A DNA stretch of 64,000 nt from Rhizobium acidisoli. Lineage in GTDB: Bacteria; Pseudomonadota; Alphaproteobacteria; Rhizobiales; Rhizobiaceae. The position numbers and the translations under genes are program-made. The notes under the pieces are model-generated. The model made no database searches, had not been told where the DNA came from, and worked only from the letters and a program-made list of their open reading frames with translations. The first letter of the stretch is position 1. The number at the start of each line of letters is the position of its first letter. Positions 1 through 9,492 of this stretch are shown in pieces. The DNA lies in the NCBI RefSeq assembly GCF_002531755.2, contig NZ_CP034999.1, positions 496,001 to 560,000 on the forward strand. Direction: 5' to 3'.

Positions 1-968
1 ACTTGCAGCGAAACGATCCGGATCTCGCCGCCAGGACGCGGCTTATCGATCCCCTGATAGCCCATTATCATCTGCGCCTGGGCGATGAGAGCACCGCGCT
101 GAGCGCTTTCCAGCGCATCGTTAATGATCAGAATGGAAGAGATACAGCCGACTTCCTGTTCCTTCCAGTGAGCGATGCCAGTGCTTCGGATCCTGATCGC
201 CGCGGCACCCATTGGTCGCTGCTACTCGTTGACCGTCGCAACCGCGAGGGGCCGGCTGCCTATCACTATGACTCCTTCCGGGGACAGAACGACGAGTTTG
301 CAGCAATGCTCGCACAAAGGTTGGGTACCCGTCTGGAGCCCGTCCGCATGACCCAACAGCGCAACGACTATGATTGCGGAGTCTTCGTGGTTGACGGCAC
401 GCGGGCGCTCGTTAGACGTCTGGCGCGAAGAGACCGGCCAGCCGTGCTGCACCTCGACAACCTCGTCGCCGATCGGGAGCAACTCCAACGACGTCTGAGC
501 CCCGCGCCCAACAGTGCTCGAGCGGGGGCTGCGGCGGCTGGACCGGAGTCCTCCACACAGATCGCCGATCCCGCAGAGTTTTGGCATGGAGTGGGTCAAC
601 CCGGCCAGCTTCCCGATAGCTGGAATACAGCAACCTTCCAGCAGGATTTGCCGTCAGCCGCCTATTCACCGGTGCAAAGCGTCAATCCGCCAGACGCACC
701 ATGGGAGCAAAGCTTGGGGGCATCGATCTTCGGCACCCCACAGTTCATGCTGCCTGTGGAAGACTTGGGAGGAGCTGTCCCTGCGAGCTGGCAACACGGC
801 AATCAACCGGTACCAGATGACCTTCTGCCTGCAATGTCCTGGTATGAGTTGCTGCCGAGCGCGGACAAACCCCAGACCAGCATCAGTATCCATGGTGTGC
901 CCTACACGGCCACTCTGGGGCCATCAGGCAGGGAGAACGACATTTACCTTTTCCTGCAAGGGTGGTGA
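1..968 (+). CDS. NopD-like C48 (Ulp1/SUMO protease) effector, 3' part, cut by window edge
   Basis: The reading frame is open at base 1, so this is the C-terminal part of a longer protein. It carries the C48 cysteine-protease core: His in RGTHWSLLLV (residue 70 of the visible part), Asp in YHYDSF (90), Gln in TQQRNDYDCG (119) and the nucleophile Cys (125). Members of this family cleave SUMO from plant proteins after type III delivery. The stretch 1-983 is nearly identical to 3828-4780 of the complete gene downstream, so this is a tandem partial or full duplicate. Its C-terminal tail (through YTATLGPSG, ending LFLQGW) is present once, whereas the downstream copy has it twice. How much exists upstream cannot be seen. 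Confidence 0.8.
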   Translation, partial: LQRNDPDLAARTRLIDPLIAHYHLRLGDESTALSAFQRIVNDQNGRDTADFLFLPVSDASASDPDRRGTHWSLLLVDRRNREGPAAYHYDSFRGQNDEFAAMLAQRLGTRLEPVRMTQQRNDYDCGVFVVDGTRALVRRLARRDRPAVLHLDNLVADREQLQRRLSPAPNSARAGAAAAGPESSTQIADPAEFWHGVGQPGQLPDSWNTATFQQDLPSAAYSPVQSVNPPDAPWEQSLGASIFGTPQFMLPVEDLGGAVPASWQHGNQPVPDDLLPAMSWYELLPSADKPQTSISIHGVPYTATLGPSGRENDIYLFLQGW

Positions 969-984
969 TGGATCGAGCAATAGG

Positions 985-1316
985 GTGGAAACGGTGGCCA
1001 TCAGCCAGCTGAGAGCCACCGTCTGCATCAGCCAACCCAGGCTGGAGAGCTGAGACCCGAAGAAAATCGAACGGAACGTCGAATTCTTCAGTGGCGCCAA
1101 TAGGCTACGGATGCTCGCTCTTCAATCGCGTCCATGTCGATCAGTCTCTTTCGGGCGGCTCGGCTTCGGTTAGACCGAACAGCGTTTGGTCATGGTGGTA
1201 GGCGCCCGTCATGCTCACGTTACCACCAGCATTGGAGAAGCCGCTTGCAAGAAGTCGGCCAACTTCGCCCCGACGCAACGCGGTAAGACCGCGAATCGAA
1301 ATTAATGAAAACGGGC
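985..1316. repeat. Copy of 9341-9671: fragment of MFS gene 5' end plus its upstream DNA
   Basis: This 330-bp stretch closely matches 9341-9671, which holds the first ~50 codons of the MFS gene (minus strand) and its upstream region. Here the reading frame is broken (a TGA where the other copy has TGC near 1050) and no MFS gene follows. It begins directly after the end of the duplicated nopD tail. It is a dead fragment left by a duplication or recombination event. Confidence 0.75.
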
Positions 1317-1717
1317 TACGGCGGCAGGTCGCATAACTATCAGGCGCTCGACGGGTTCTGTCAGCAGCTACACCGCATATGGTTCCGTTGCCTGATGCGG
1401 CGAAATCAGAAAGGCCGGCGGATGGATTGGTTGGAATCGGAAATCCTAACGGCGCCCTTCACGCTGCATGTCCCACACATCACTCGAAACTGCTTAAAAG
1501 AAGGCCAATTCTAGCGGGCTCCGCATGGCAAGCGGCAAGCTGGCGAGCCTCTGTGCCGGCCTGATGGTCGGGTGCAGACGATTGTCGGCAAGCCGTCGCC
1601 ATATGGTGTTCGGCGATGCCTTGAGGGCATGATTGGATCTGGCTTTTGCATGCTTGGCGGCGGTCGGCAGGCATTAGGATCGAGGTTCCAAATTTGATTT
1701 CCGGAGGACCGGCATCG
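1317..1717. other. Upstream region of nopD, no gene seen
   Basis: About 400 bp without a convincing gene. A ribosome-binding site (ccggagga, 1701-1708) precedes the nopD start. A clear tts box, expected for a TtsI-controlled effector, was not found; the nearest resemblance is gtcagcagctacacc at 1360-1374, which lacks the middle of the consensus. Confidence 0.4.
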
Positions 1718-4700
1718 ATGTACCCAAGACGGAACCAGCCGCGCGATGACGATTCTCGCGAAGTAAGTGGGTGGATCGAAGGCGTGACCGGAGCTTTCGA
1801 GGCGGACGCCTGGATCCAGGACTACTATTCAGAGAGCCGAGAGATGGAACAGGATCCGAGCGACTTGCGCCTCGGTTCGCACGATAGTGACGCCGGCGAC
1901 CGTGTGCCGCGTCGCAGATCCGTGGGCGGTTCGATGCGAGTGACGCCGCAGTCGCTGGCGCCGGAGAGGGGTTCGGGGCAGCAAGACGTTGATGCCGCAA
2001 CGGAGGTCTCAACCAAGGTTCGCGTCGGCGCCAAGCGTGGTCGCCCCGCCGACCGGGACATGCATCCCGATGACGCGTCTCGCATCAACCAGTTCGCGGA
2101 AGCAGTCCGAGACTACGAAATTCTACCCGACGGTAGCATCGGCCGAGGGGACGGAAGGGTTCCCGAGGCTACCGTCGTGAACAATTTATGGATTCTTAGG
2201 GGGTTCGCTCGTTGGCTCCGAGCAGAGAACAGAGATTCGATGGCTTCTCGGTTTTTAAACGATCCAGATTCACTAGCCGTTGATATCGCGGATTATTGGG
2301 CAAGCGGTGAGGACGATCAGAACCGTCTTAGCTCAGCACTGTCTCATTTCAGGAGGCTCGCGCCTGAGGGGCAAGAACTCCAAGCCGTTGGACCTGGGCC
2401 GCGCCTGATGGGGCGCCGAATTCATGATCCTTATCCCGACGACGCCCGCGTCATTGATGCCTTGGCCAAGGAAGAGCTGAGCAAGCTTGGACCGGTCCCG
2501 AATTCTCAGAAAAATGCCAGTAACCAACGAAGGTTTAGCGCTTGGCTCAAAAGGGAGGGCAAGGAGAGCATAGTCAGCCGACTCACCGGTAGTGATGAGC
2601 AGAAACGGTCGTTGCAGGAGGATTTTAGGGCCTTTACCAAGGCTGAAGGAAAAAAAGTGGTCGTGGGTTTCGATCGGCTGCGGCAGTATCTAGGCGCCGA
2701 GTCGCAGTTGAAACAGCATGATCCTTATCCCGACGACGCCCTCATCATTGATGGCTTGGCCAACGAAGAGCTGAGCAAGCTCGGACCGGACTCGACTTCC
2801 AAGAGGAAAGTTGTCCAGAATATGGCGATAAATCAACGAAAGTTTAGCGCTTGGCTCAAAAGGGAGGGCAGGGAGAGCATAAGCAGTCGCCTGACTGGCA
2901 GTGATGAGCAGCAACGGTCGTTGAAGGACGATTTTAGGGACTTTACCAAGGATGAAGGAAAAATGAGCGGCGTGGGTTTTGATCGGCTGCGACAGTATCT
3001 AGGCGCCGAGTCGCAGTTGAAACAGCATGATCCTTATCCCGACGACACCCGCATGATTGATGGCTTCGCCAATGAAGAGCTGAGCAAGCTCGGACCGGAC
3101 TCGACTTCCAAGAGGAAAGGCGTCTTGAATCTGGCCAGCAATCAACGGAGGTTTAGTAGTTGGCTCCAAAAGAATGGTCGGGGGAGCATAGGCAGTCGCC
3201 TGACTGGCAGTGATGAGCAGCAACAGTCGTTGAAAAAAGATTACCAAGACTTCACCGAAGCCATGGGAAAAAAAATAAACGTGAGTCTCGATCGGCTGCG
3301 GCAGTATCTAGGCGCCGAGTCGCAGTTGAAACAGCATCATCCTTATCCCGACGACGCCCTCATGATTGATAGCTTCGCCAAGGAAGAGCGGAGTAAGCGC
3401 GGATCGGACTCGACTTCTCGGAAAAATGCCAGTAACCTACGAAAGTTTAGCGATTGGCTCCAAAGGGAGGGCAGGGAGAGCATAGTCAGCCGACTCACCG
3501 GTACTGATGAGCAGCGACAGTCGTTGAAAAAAGATTACCAAGACTTCACCGAAGCCATGGGAAGATATACTATGTCTTTCAAGCGGCTTCGGCAGTACCA
3601 GCAAGCCGTTGAGGCGAACGCAGCGTCGGGGTTGTCCCCTGAGCAGGCAAGTGGCCGGGAACCGGCCGGTCTGGACGGCCGTTCGGATCCACGTGCCGAG
3701 TTCAGATCAACCTGGCCGCTGCAGCAGGTTGATCCATCGATCGAAGGCCGCAGCGGATTGTCGCTCGACCATACCGAATGGCTGGGCGACCAGCATATCC
3801 AGACGGATTATGAGCTGCTAATGCAGGACTTGCAGCGAAACGATCCGGATCTCGCCGCCAGGACGCGGCTTATCGATCCCCTGATAGCCCATTATCATCT
3901 GCGCCTGGGCGACGAGAGCACCGCGCTGAGCGCTTTCCAGCGCATCGTTAATGATCAGAATGGAAGAGATACAGCCGACTTCCTGTTCCTTCCAGTGAGC
4001 GATGCCAGTGCTTCGGATCCTGATCGCCGCGGCACCCATTGGTCGCTGCTACTCGTTGACCGTCGCAACCGCGAGGGGCCGGCTGCCTATCACTATGACT
4101 CCTTCCGGGGACAGAACGACGAGTTTGCAGCAATGCTCGCACAAAGGTTGGGTACCCGTCTGGAGCCCGTCCGCATGACCCAACAGCGCAACGACTATGA
4201 TTGCGGAGTCTTCGTGGTTGACGGCACGCGGGCGCTCGTTAGACGTCTGGCGCGAAGAGACCGGCCAGCCGTGCTGCACCTCGACAACCTCGTCGCCGAT
4301 CGGGAGCAACTCCAACGACGTCTGAGCCCCGCGCCCAACGGTGATCGAGCGGGGGCTGCGGCGGCTGGACCGGAGTCCTCCACACAGATCGCCGATCCCG
4401 CAGAGTTTTGGCATGGAGTGGGTCAACCCGGCCAGCTTCCCGATAGCTGGAATACAGCAACCTTCCGGCAGGATTTGCCGTCAGCCGCCTATTCACCGGT
4501 GCAAAGCGTCAATCCGCCAGACGCACCATGGGAGCAAAGCTTGGGGGCATCGATCTTCGGCACCCCACAGTACATGCTGCCTGTGGAAGACTTAGGAGGA
4601 TTTGTCCCTGCGAGCTGGCAACACGGCAATCAACCGGTACCAGATGACCTTCTGCCTGCAATGTACTTGTATGACTTGCTGCCGAGCGCGGACAAATCCA

Positions 4701-5284
4701 CCAACTTCAGTATCCATGGTGTGCCCTACACGGCCACTCTGGGGCCATCAGGCATGCAGAGCGACATTTACCTTTTCCTCGACAACCTCGTCGCCGATCG
4801 GGAGCAACTCCAACGACGTCTGAGCACCGCGCCCAACGGTGCTCGAGCGGGGGCTGCGGCGGCTGGACCGGAGTCCTCCACACAGATCGCCGATCCCGCA
4901 GAGTTTTGGCATGGAGTGGGTCAACCCGGCCAGCTTCCCGATAGCTGGAATACAGCGACCTTCCGGCAGGATTTGCCATCAGCCGCCTATTCACCGGTGC
5001 AAAGCGTCAATCCGCCAGACGCACCATGGGAGCAAAGCTTGGGGGCATCGATCTTCGGCACCCCACAGTACATGCTGCCTGTGGACGACTTGGGAGAAGC
5101 TGTCCCTCCGAGCTGGCAACACGGCAATCAACCGGTACCAGATGACCTTCTGCCTGCAATGTACTTGTATGACTTGCTGCCGAGCGCGGACAAACCCACC
5201 AACTTCAGTATCCATGGTGTGCCCTACACGGCCACTCTGGGGCCATCAGGCATGCAGAGCGACATTTACCTTTTCATGCAATAG
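1718..5284 (+). CDS. nopD: NopD-like type III effector with C48 SUMO-protease domain
   Basis: A 1188-residue protein starting at ATG 1718 (MYPRRNQPRDD...), chosen over the longer open frame because a good ribosome-binding site sits 10 bases upstream. Residues ~110-215 form a degenerate repeat, followed by four clear repeats of 98-103 residues (2423, 2717, 3026, 3335 to ~3610), each starting with PYPDD and holding a FS.WL..G..SI.SRLTG core and an RLRQY end. The C48 protease domain (from ~705) shows His774, Asp794, Gln823 and Cys829. After it, a 166-residue C-terminal module (LDNLVADREQ... to DIYLF) occurs twice in tandem. Rhizobial NopD proteins of this family are secreted into legume cells and act as SUMO proteases. 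The name rests on architecture and my recall of the family. Confidence 0.8.
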   Translation: MYPRRNQPRDDDSREVSGWIEGVTGAFEADAWIQDYYSESREMEQDPSDLRLGSHDSDAGDRVPRRRSVGGSMRVTPQSLAPERGSGQQDVDAATEVSTKVRVGAKRGRPADRDMHPDDASRINQFAEAVRDYEILPDGSIGRGDGRVPEATVVNNLWILRGFARWLRAENRDSMASRFLNDPDSLAVDIADYWASGEDDQNRLSSALSHFRRLAPEGQELQAVGPGPRLMGRRIHDPYPDDARVIDALAKEELSKLGPVPNSQKNASNQRRFSAWLKREGKESIVSRLTGSDEQKRSLQEDFRAFTKAEGKKVVVGFDRLRQYLGAESQLKQHDPYPDDALIIDGLANEELSKLGPDSTSKRKVVQNMAINQRKFSAWLKREGRESISSRLTGSDEQQRSLKDDFRDFTKDEGKMSGVGFDRLRQYLGAESQLKQHDPYPDDTRMIDGFANEELSKLGPDSTSKRKGVLNLASNQRRFSSWLQKNGRGSIGSRLTGSDEQQQSLKKDYQDFTEAMGKKINVSLDRLRQYLGAESQLKQHHPYPDDALMIDSFAKEERSKRGSDSTSRKNASNLRKFSDWLQREGRESIVSRLTGTDEQRQSLKKDYQDFTEAMGRYTMSFKRLRQYQQAVEANAASGLSPEQASGREPAGLDGRSDPRAEFRSTWPLQQVDPSIEGRSGLSLDHTEWLGDQHIQTDYELLMQDLQRNDPDLAARTRLIDPLIAHYHLRLGDESTALSAFQRIVNDQNGRDTADFLFLPVSDASASDPDRRGTHWSLLLVDRRNREGPAAYHYDSFRGQNDEFAAMLAQRLGTRLEPVRMTQQRNDYDCGVFVVDGTRALVRRLARRDRPAVLHLDNLVADREQLQRRLSPAPNGDRAGAAAAGPESSTQIADPAEFWHGVGQPGQLPDSWNTATFRQDLPSAAYSPVQSVNPPDAPWEQSLGASIFGTPQYMLPVEDLGGFVPASWQHGNQPVPDDLLPAMYLYDLLPSADKSTNFSIHGVPYTATLGPSGMQSDIYLFLDNLVADREQLQRRLSTAPNGARAGAAAAGPESSTQIADPAEFWHGVGQPGQLPDSWNTATFRQDLPSAAYSPVQSVNPPDAPWEQSLGASIFGTPQYMLPVDDLGEAVPPSWQHGNQPVPDDLLPAMYLYDLLPSADKPTNFSIHGVPYTATLGPSGMQSDIYLFMQ
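4280..5275 (+). repeat. In-frame tandem duplication of 498 bp inside nopD
   Basis: Unit 1 is 4280-4777 and unit 2 is 4778-5275; the offset is exactly 498 bp (166 codons), so the frame is kept. The units differ at only scattered bases. The partial copy at the window start has the unit once, so the duplication arose after the gene copies separated or was lost in one. Confidence 0.85.
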
Positions 5285-5307
5285 GGTGGAGATGGATCGA
5301 GCAATAG

Positions 5308-5668
5308 ATGCCAGTCGTTCTTGAAAAGTACCAAACCGTTGAGGGAGAATCCGTTTTTACGCGGCCACGTGCAGCGCGCCAACCCAGATGAGACGATCCC
5401 CAGTGCCGGGGCGACATCGAATGTGCACGTCGCCAGTCTTCCTTCAAAACGTTGACGTTTGGCCAGCATCCCAAGAGGCGACGGCTGTCGCATCTCTCTT
5501 ATGTCGTATGCAAGCTCTTTGTCATGCTTTTTCCTTCCGGCTTTGACGACGGAAGCACAGCGTGAAACTATTGAGCAAACGAGGGAGACAGGGCATTTTG
5601 ACGACGGCTGACATACTCTTATGCGCGAGCTGGGTACCGCATTTCCGTATGTTCGTCCGGGGCTGTCT
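5308..5668. other. IS debris region with decayed IS1202-like end
   Basis: No gene is supported. The part 5449-5497 (acgttgacg...ggccagc...gaggcgac...tgtcgcatctct) resembles the right end of the IS1202-like elements at 10011-10065 and 14680-14730, so it is probably a worn IS end. Confidence 0.4.
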
Positions 5669-6353
5669 CTATCTAATGTCGCAGGGACCGTTATCGGTCA
5701 TGACGCGCTCGACGGTAATGCCGAGGTTATTATAGTAGGTCAGTGCCGCCTTGAGAAAGGCGACCGCGCTGTCCTTCTTTTCGTCTGGCCATATCTGCGA
5801 GAAGGCAATGCGCGAGGCGTCATCAATGGCCACGTGAACGTACTCCCAGCCGGCGCCCCAGCCTTTGCCCCTGCGCGAACTTTGGCGGGTTCGATCACCC
5901 GTGATGCGGTGGCCAACCTGGATGAAGCGGCCAAGTTTCTTGATGTTGATATGGATCATTTCGCCAGGCCCCTCGCGCTCATAGCGTCACACCGGTTCGG
6001 CCGGCTCGATATCCTTCAGCCGGGAAAGACCGGCGCGCTTGAGAACCCGGCTCACCGTTGCCGCCGACACGCCCGTCTGCTTGGCGATGTGCTTGCCCGT
6101 CAGCCGCTGTCGGCGCAACACTGCAATCTCGCCGGCAATGTTGGCCGCGGTGCGTCTCGGACTTGTCCTCGGCCGCGACGACCGGTCCGCCATGCCGGCG
6201 GCGCCATCCGCCAGAAATCGCGCCTTCCAACGAGCGACCACCTTCGACGGCACTCCGCGCAGCCTCGGCTTTGGGACAAGCGCCCTCAATAACGGCGCGC
6301 GCCATCTCCTCTCGACGCCGCGGTGTCAAACGGGCATTCTTGTGAATGTTCAT
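5669..6353 (-). pseudogene. IS481-family transposase, truncated and frameshifted
   Basis: Read on the minus strand from ATG 6353 (MNIHKNARLTP...). The N-terminal helix-turn-helix part (RREEMARAVIEGACPKAEAAR) is in one frame, the middle (VARWKARFLADGAAGMADRSSRP to KRAGLSRLKDIEPAEPV) in a second, and the start of the DDE domain (MIHINIKKLGRF...HVAIDDASR...VERVMTDNG) in a third or after an interruption. The gene stops just past the second catalytic Asp (TDNGPC), losing the remaining third including the catalytic Glu. It cannot encode an active transposase. Confidence 0.8.
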
Positions 6354-6806
6354 TCGGTCCTCCTGCGTTTTCATCTCGACGGCGGGTGTCGGCATGGTTC
6401 CCGACGGGCTCGATTTTCGTCCCGATGCGGCCCGGCTGGGCGATGCTGTGATCATCCCAGACTCCATCTGTGACCACGGTGTCGCCGTGATGTCGAAGCG
6501 CGAGAACCTGGAATTCGATAGAGATATCGTCTCCGCAGCGCAGCGCTGCACCAGCTTGTAGCCGTGATGGTCGCGGCGGCGGGAGGCATATCCGGTTGAT
6601 GCGGATCCAACGCGCGGCGGCATCGCCGCTACCCTGGACGAAATCGCCAGCCAGTCGAAAGCCGGCTTTCGCATCGAGGAGGATGCGATCCCCTTTTCGT
6701 CAGGCCGAAGGTATCGGATACCACGACATTTTCATGATGCGTCGATGGTACAATATGGAATTCATATATAACCTTCCGGAAGCTGAACGTATCTGCGGGA
6801 AGATGA
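6354..6806. other. No recognisable gene
   Basis: Short open frames exist on both strands but none resembles a family I know and none has a convincing ribosome-binding site. Confidence 0.4.
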
Positions 6807-7277
6807 TTGACGCATCATCAAATAATCCGCGAGCCCTTAGTGAGTTCTGGAGCAAGCGCGGACAATGCCATTTCGCGAGGGCAACTTCTCTGGCAACGTC
6901 AAGTCGCGAAAAGCCTTTTATGTCTTCGGGACTCTATCGTTAATCATTTCGAAGGATGGTGGATTGCGGCGACAGCTCGAATCGATGCTTCGGAGGGCAG
7001 TTGTTGGGCAGAACGTCCCTTGCACCGCCTCGTTTCGTGGATGGGGCAGGATGTTGAGCATATATTTTTGCTGATTGAGGAGTTAGCGCAGAAGCGTCAC
7101 GATATCACTCCTGGCGCAGCCCAATCACTTATCCGCTATATTAGGCAGGTACCCGCACCGGGAAATGTAAGGAAGAAAATTAAGGGGCTCAGCTCAAGGG
7201 TAAGCCAGAGTCTTGTCAAGACGCTACGAGACCTCGAGCGTTACCCAGGCTTTGCAAGTGTTTATGACGAACTGTAG
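6807..7277 (+). CDS. Hypothetical protein, possibly frameshifted
   Basis: A 156-residue open frame whose C-terminal ~110 residues look protein-like (FEGWWIAATARIDASEG..., LVSWMGQDVEHIFLLIEELAQ). The first ~25 residues look less natural, and another frame upstream (6739-6850, YNLPEAERICGKMIDASSNN) seems to join it around 6850-6880. That suggests one older gene with a frameshift. No family or function recognised. Confidence 0.3.
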   Translation: MTHHQIIREPLVSSGASADNAISRGQLLWQRQVAKSLLCLRDSIVNHFEGWWIAATARIDASEGSCWAERPLHRLVSWMGQDVEHIFLLIEELAQKRHDITPGAAQSLIRYIRQVPAPGNVRKKIKGLSSRVSQSLVKTLRDLERYPGFASVYDEL

Positions 7278-7559
7278 AGATTCAGTCCTTGCTTTAGAAG
7301 CAAGTCAGCCCGCGGGGGTGCGCGTGCCAATGGGGGCGCCACTATGACACGCGCACAACCCACAGACCTGTCCGCGGCAAAGGAGACGTCCGCTTGTTTA
7401 GAAGCGGAATGTTAGTCAGCCGTCCAACCCTATTGCCTTATTTGCACGCATAGGCCGAGATGAAATCTAAGTCACCGTGACAGCCGCCTGTGCGATGCCT
7501 TCGGCCGGCTTACTGCGACGAATGCGTCTTCACGGGAACGTGCGTCACGGGGGAACCCG
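7278..7559. other. Intergenic, no gene seen
   Basis: No supported gene. Short hairpins are visible but none has the T-run of a clear terminator. Confidence 0.3.
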
Positions 7560-7840
7560 TGGACCACGCGAGCGAGTGAGGTCGCCTCATCGCGGCCATA
7601 AAGCTTGTCGTTGTCCCCACCAAGGAGGGCCGCATCCAGGATGCAAGGCTTAACGCGACCCATGTCGCCGTAGAAGTAGTCGTTGCCCTCGTCGCCAAAG
7701 ACGTGATCATTGCCCACGCTACCGAATACGCGGTCATTATCCTCGCCGACCGAGATGGAGTCTTTTCCGGAGACCACCGTCGATCCTGAGACCTCAACAA
7801 GAGTTCTGCCTTGTGCGAGCCTTGTTCCGAATGAACCACT
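7560..7840 (-). pseudogene. Fragment of an RTX-type calcium-binding repeat protein
   Basis: The minus-strand frame within 7472-7942 contains GEDNDRVFG, GNDHVFGDEGNDYFYGD and GGDNDKLYGRDE, which are glycine/aspartate nonapeptide repeats of hemolysin-type calcium-binding proteins (type I secreted). Only three to four repeats remain and the flanks are not family-like. It overlaps the 3' end of the MFS gene in another frame. I read it as a remnant. Confidence 0.55.
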
Positions 7841-7854
7841 TGAGACGCAATTGC

Positions 7855-9492
7855 TCATTTCTGCGATACGTAGGGATCTGGCGGGGAATTGCGCGCAACT
7901 GGCGGGCGCTCCACCAAAATGGTCGTCCGTGGCAGGTTGCATGCTGCGCTCAACCCCTTCAGCTCATCGTCCAAGCGCTTGTCCGCTGCCGTGAGGCGGT
8001 GATTAAGGCGATGAAAATCAACCCGAGTCGGCGTCCGAAAGGTCTCGAGCCATCGCGAAGGCTGCTGAACGTCGCGCGTGAGGGTCCAATGGCGTGCGCC
8101 GGCTCGGCTTTGAACATGCCGCCGTCTGCGCATGATCTCCAGAAAGACAGCGGCGTTCTCTTCGGCAATAGCATATTCCGTCGTCACCAGAATTGGGCCG
8201 CTTCTCGGCTTCAGATCGAGTGCAGGTACTGGCGCATCGAAGGCGCCGGAGGCTTCGAGTTCAGACTCCAAGCGGTTGCTGATCGGCAGCTTGAGCCCAA
8301 GTGCGGCGACCAGCAACGAGCCGGCAGCAGAACATGCCAAGGATAGGGAGAGGGAATGGTTTTCGGCGATAATTCCCCAGAGCCAACTGCCAGCGGCGAT
8401 CCCCCCATAAGTAAAAGCGCTGTAGATGGAAATCGTGCGACCGACCACCCAGCGCGGGCTTGCCAACTGCACGTTGACGCCGAACCCCGACCATCCGGTT
8501 ACCCAGCCGGCGCCGCCGAAGGCGAGGCAGACTGTTGCGATGATCAGGGAAGACGTCAGCGCAAGTGAGATCGCACATACCGCGCACGCGACACATGCCA
8601 GAACAATCAGCAGTTCCTGCGTGACCGCGCGCCTGAGTGGCGGGTTCACGAGCCCCGCGATCAGCGCGCCGGCGCCGAAGCCACCCATGAGAATACCGTA
8701 GTCGATTGGGCCGCCCTTCAAGAGGTCTCTTGCGACGAGCGGCAGGAGCGCCAGCATCGAGGTTCCGGTCAGCCCAAACAGCGTACCGCGGACAATAGCT
8801 GCCTTGATTTCCGAGGATATCGCCGTGAACCGCAGTCCATCATAGATCGCCGTCATGAGCGCTTCGCGAGGGAGGGTCGACGCTTTCACGGTCCACTTGT
8901 TTCGCCACAGAGCGGTGAGGGGCGCGACGAAGCCAAGCGTGGTGAGCGCGAAAGTGACGAGCGGCCCAAAAATCGCGACGATGATGCCGCCAAGCGCGGG
9001 ACCGACGCTACGGACCGTGTTGAATCCGACATTGAGAAGGGTGACGGCCGACGGCAGATGGCGGCGCTCCAGCATGTCGCCAAGCGAAGCGCGCCACGCG
9101 GGATCGCTGAGTGCGATACCGCAGCCGTCAAGGAAACTGAACGCCAGGATCATCCATGGATCGGTGATGCCGAAAGCCATCAGGATCGTCAGCATCGCCG
9201 AGGCCGCCATCATCAGGCTTCGGCCGACGATCATGACCATGCGCCGGCTGTAGTTGTCGGCAATCGCGCCAACGAAAATCGCAAGAAAAAAGGCAGGCAG
9301 GGTAGACGATGCCTGGACGAGGGCGACCATCACATCCGAAGTGGAAACGGTGGCCATCAGCCAGCTGAGGGCCACCGTCTGCATCAGCCAACCCAGGCTG
9401 GAGAGCTGCGACGCGAAGAAAATCGAACGAAACGTTGAATTCTTCAGTGGCGCTAACAGCCCCGAGGATGCTCGCTCTTCAATCGCGTCCAT
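7855..9492 (-). CDS. MFS exporter of the MFS_3 / EntS-like group
   Basis: A 545-residue protein with about 12 hydrophobic segments over residues ~20-400 and the MFS loop motif GAIADNYSRRMVM (~75-87). After the membrane part comes a soluble tail (~430-510; ILVTTEYAIAEENAAVFLEIM...) like the antibiotic-biosynthesis-monooxygenase-type tail seen in this family. Such proteins are inner-membrane proton-driven exporters; the substrate is unknown. Length fits the family (~520-550). The last ~20 residues (VERPPVARNSPPDPYVSQK) run into the RTX fragment and may be foreign. Its first ~50 codons and upstream DNA are repeated at 985-1316. Confidence 0.8.
   Translation of the reverse strand: MDAIEERASSGLLAPLKNSTFRSIFFASQLSSLGWLMQTVALSWLMATVSTSDVMVALVQASSTLPAFFLAIFVGAIADNYSRRMVMIVGRSLMMAASAMLTILMAFGITDPWMILAFSFLDGCGIALSDPAWRASLGDMLERRHLPSAVTLLNVGFNTVRSVGPALGGIIVAIFGPLVTFALTTLGFVAPLTALWRNKWTVKASTLPREALMTAIYDGLRFTAISSEIKAAIVRGTLFGLTGTSMLALLPLVARDLLKGGPIDYGILMGGFGAGALIAGLVNPPLRRAVTQELLIVLACVACAVCAISLALTSSLIIATVCLAFGGAGWVTGWSGFGVNVQLASPRWVVGRTISIYSAFTYGGIAAGSWLWGIIAENHSLSLSLACSAAGSLLVAALGLKLPISNRLESELEASGAFDAPVPALDLKPRSGPILVTTEYAIAEENAAVFLEIMRRRRHVQSRAGARHWTLTRDVQQPSRWLETFRTPTRVDFHRLNHRLTAADKRLDDELKGLSAACNLPRTTILVERPPVARNSPPDPYVSQK

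Noticed and set aside
1354..1380. Possible tts box upstream of nopD (gtcagcagctacacc)
   Set aside because: It matches the outer parts of the consensus but lacks about eight central bases including the TCGAA core, and lies ~345 bp from the start codon.
5621..6292. 223-residue plus-strand open frame
   Set aside because: Opposite strand of the IS481 transposase relic; sequence is not family-like.
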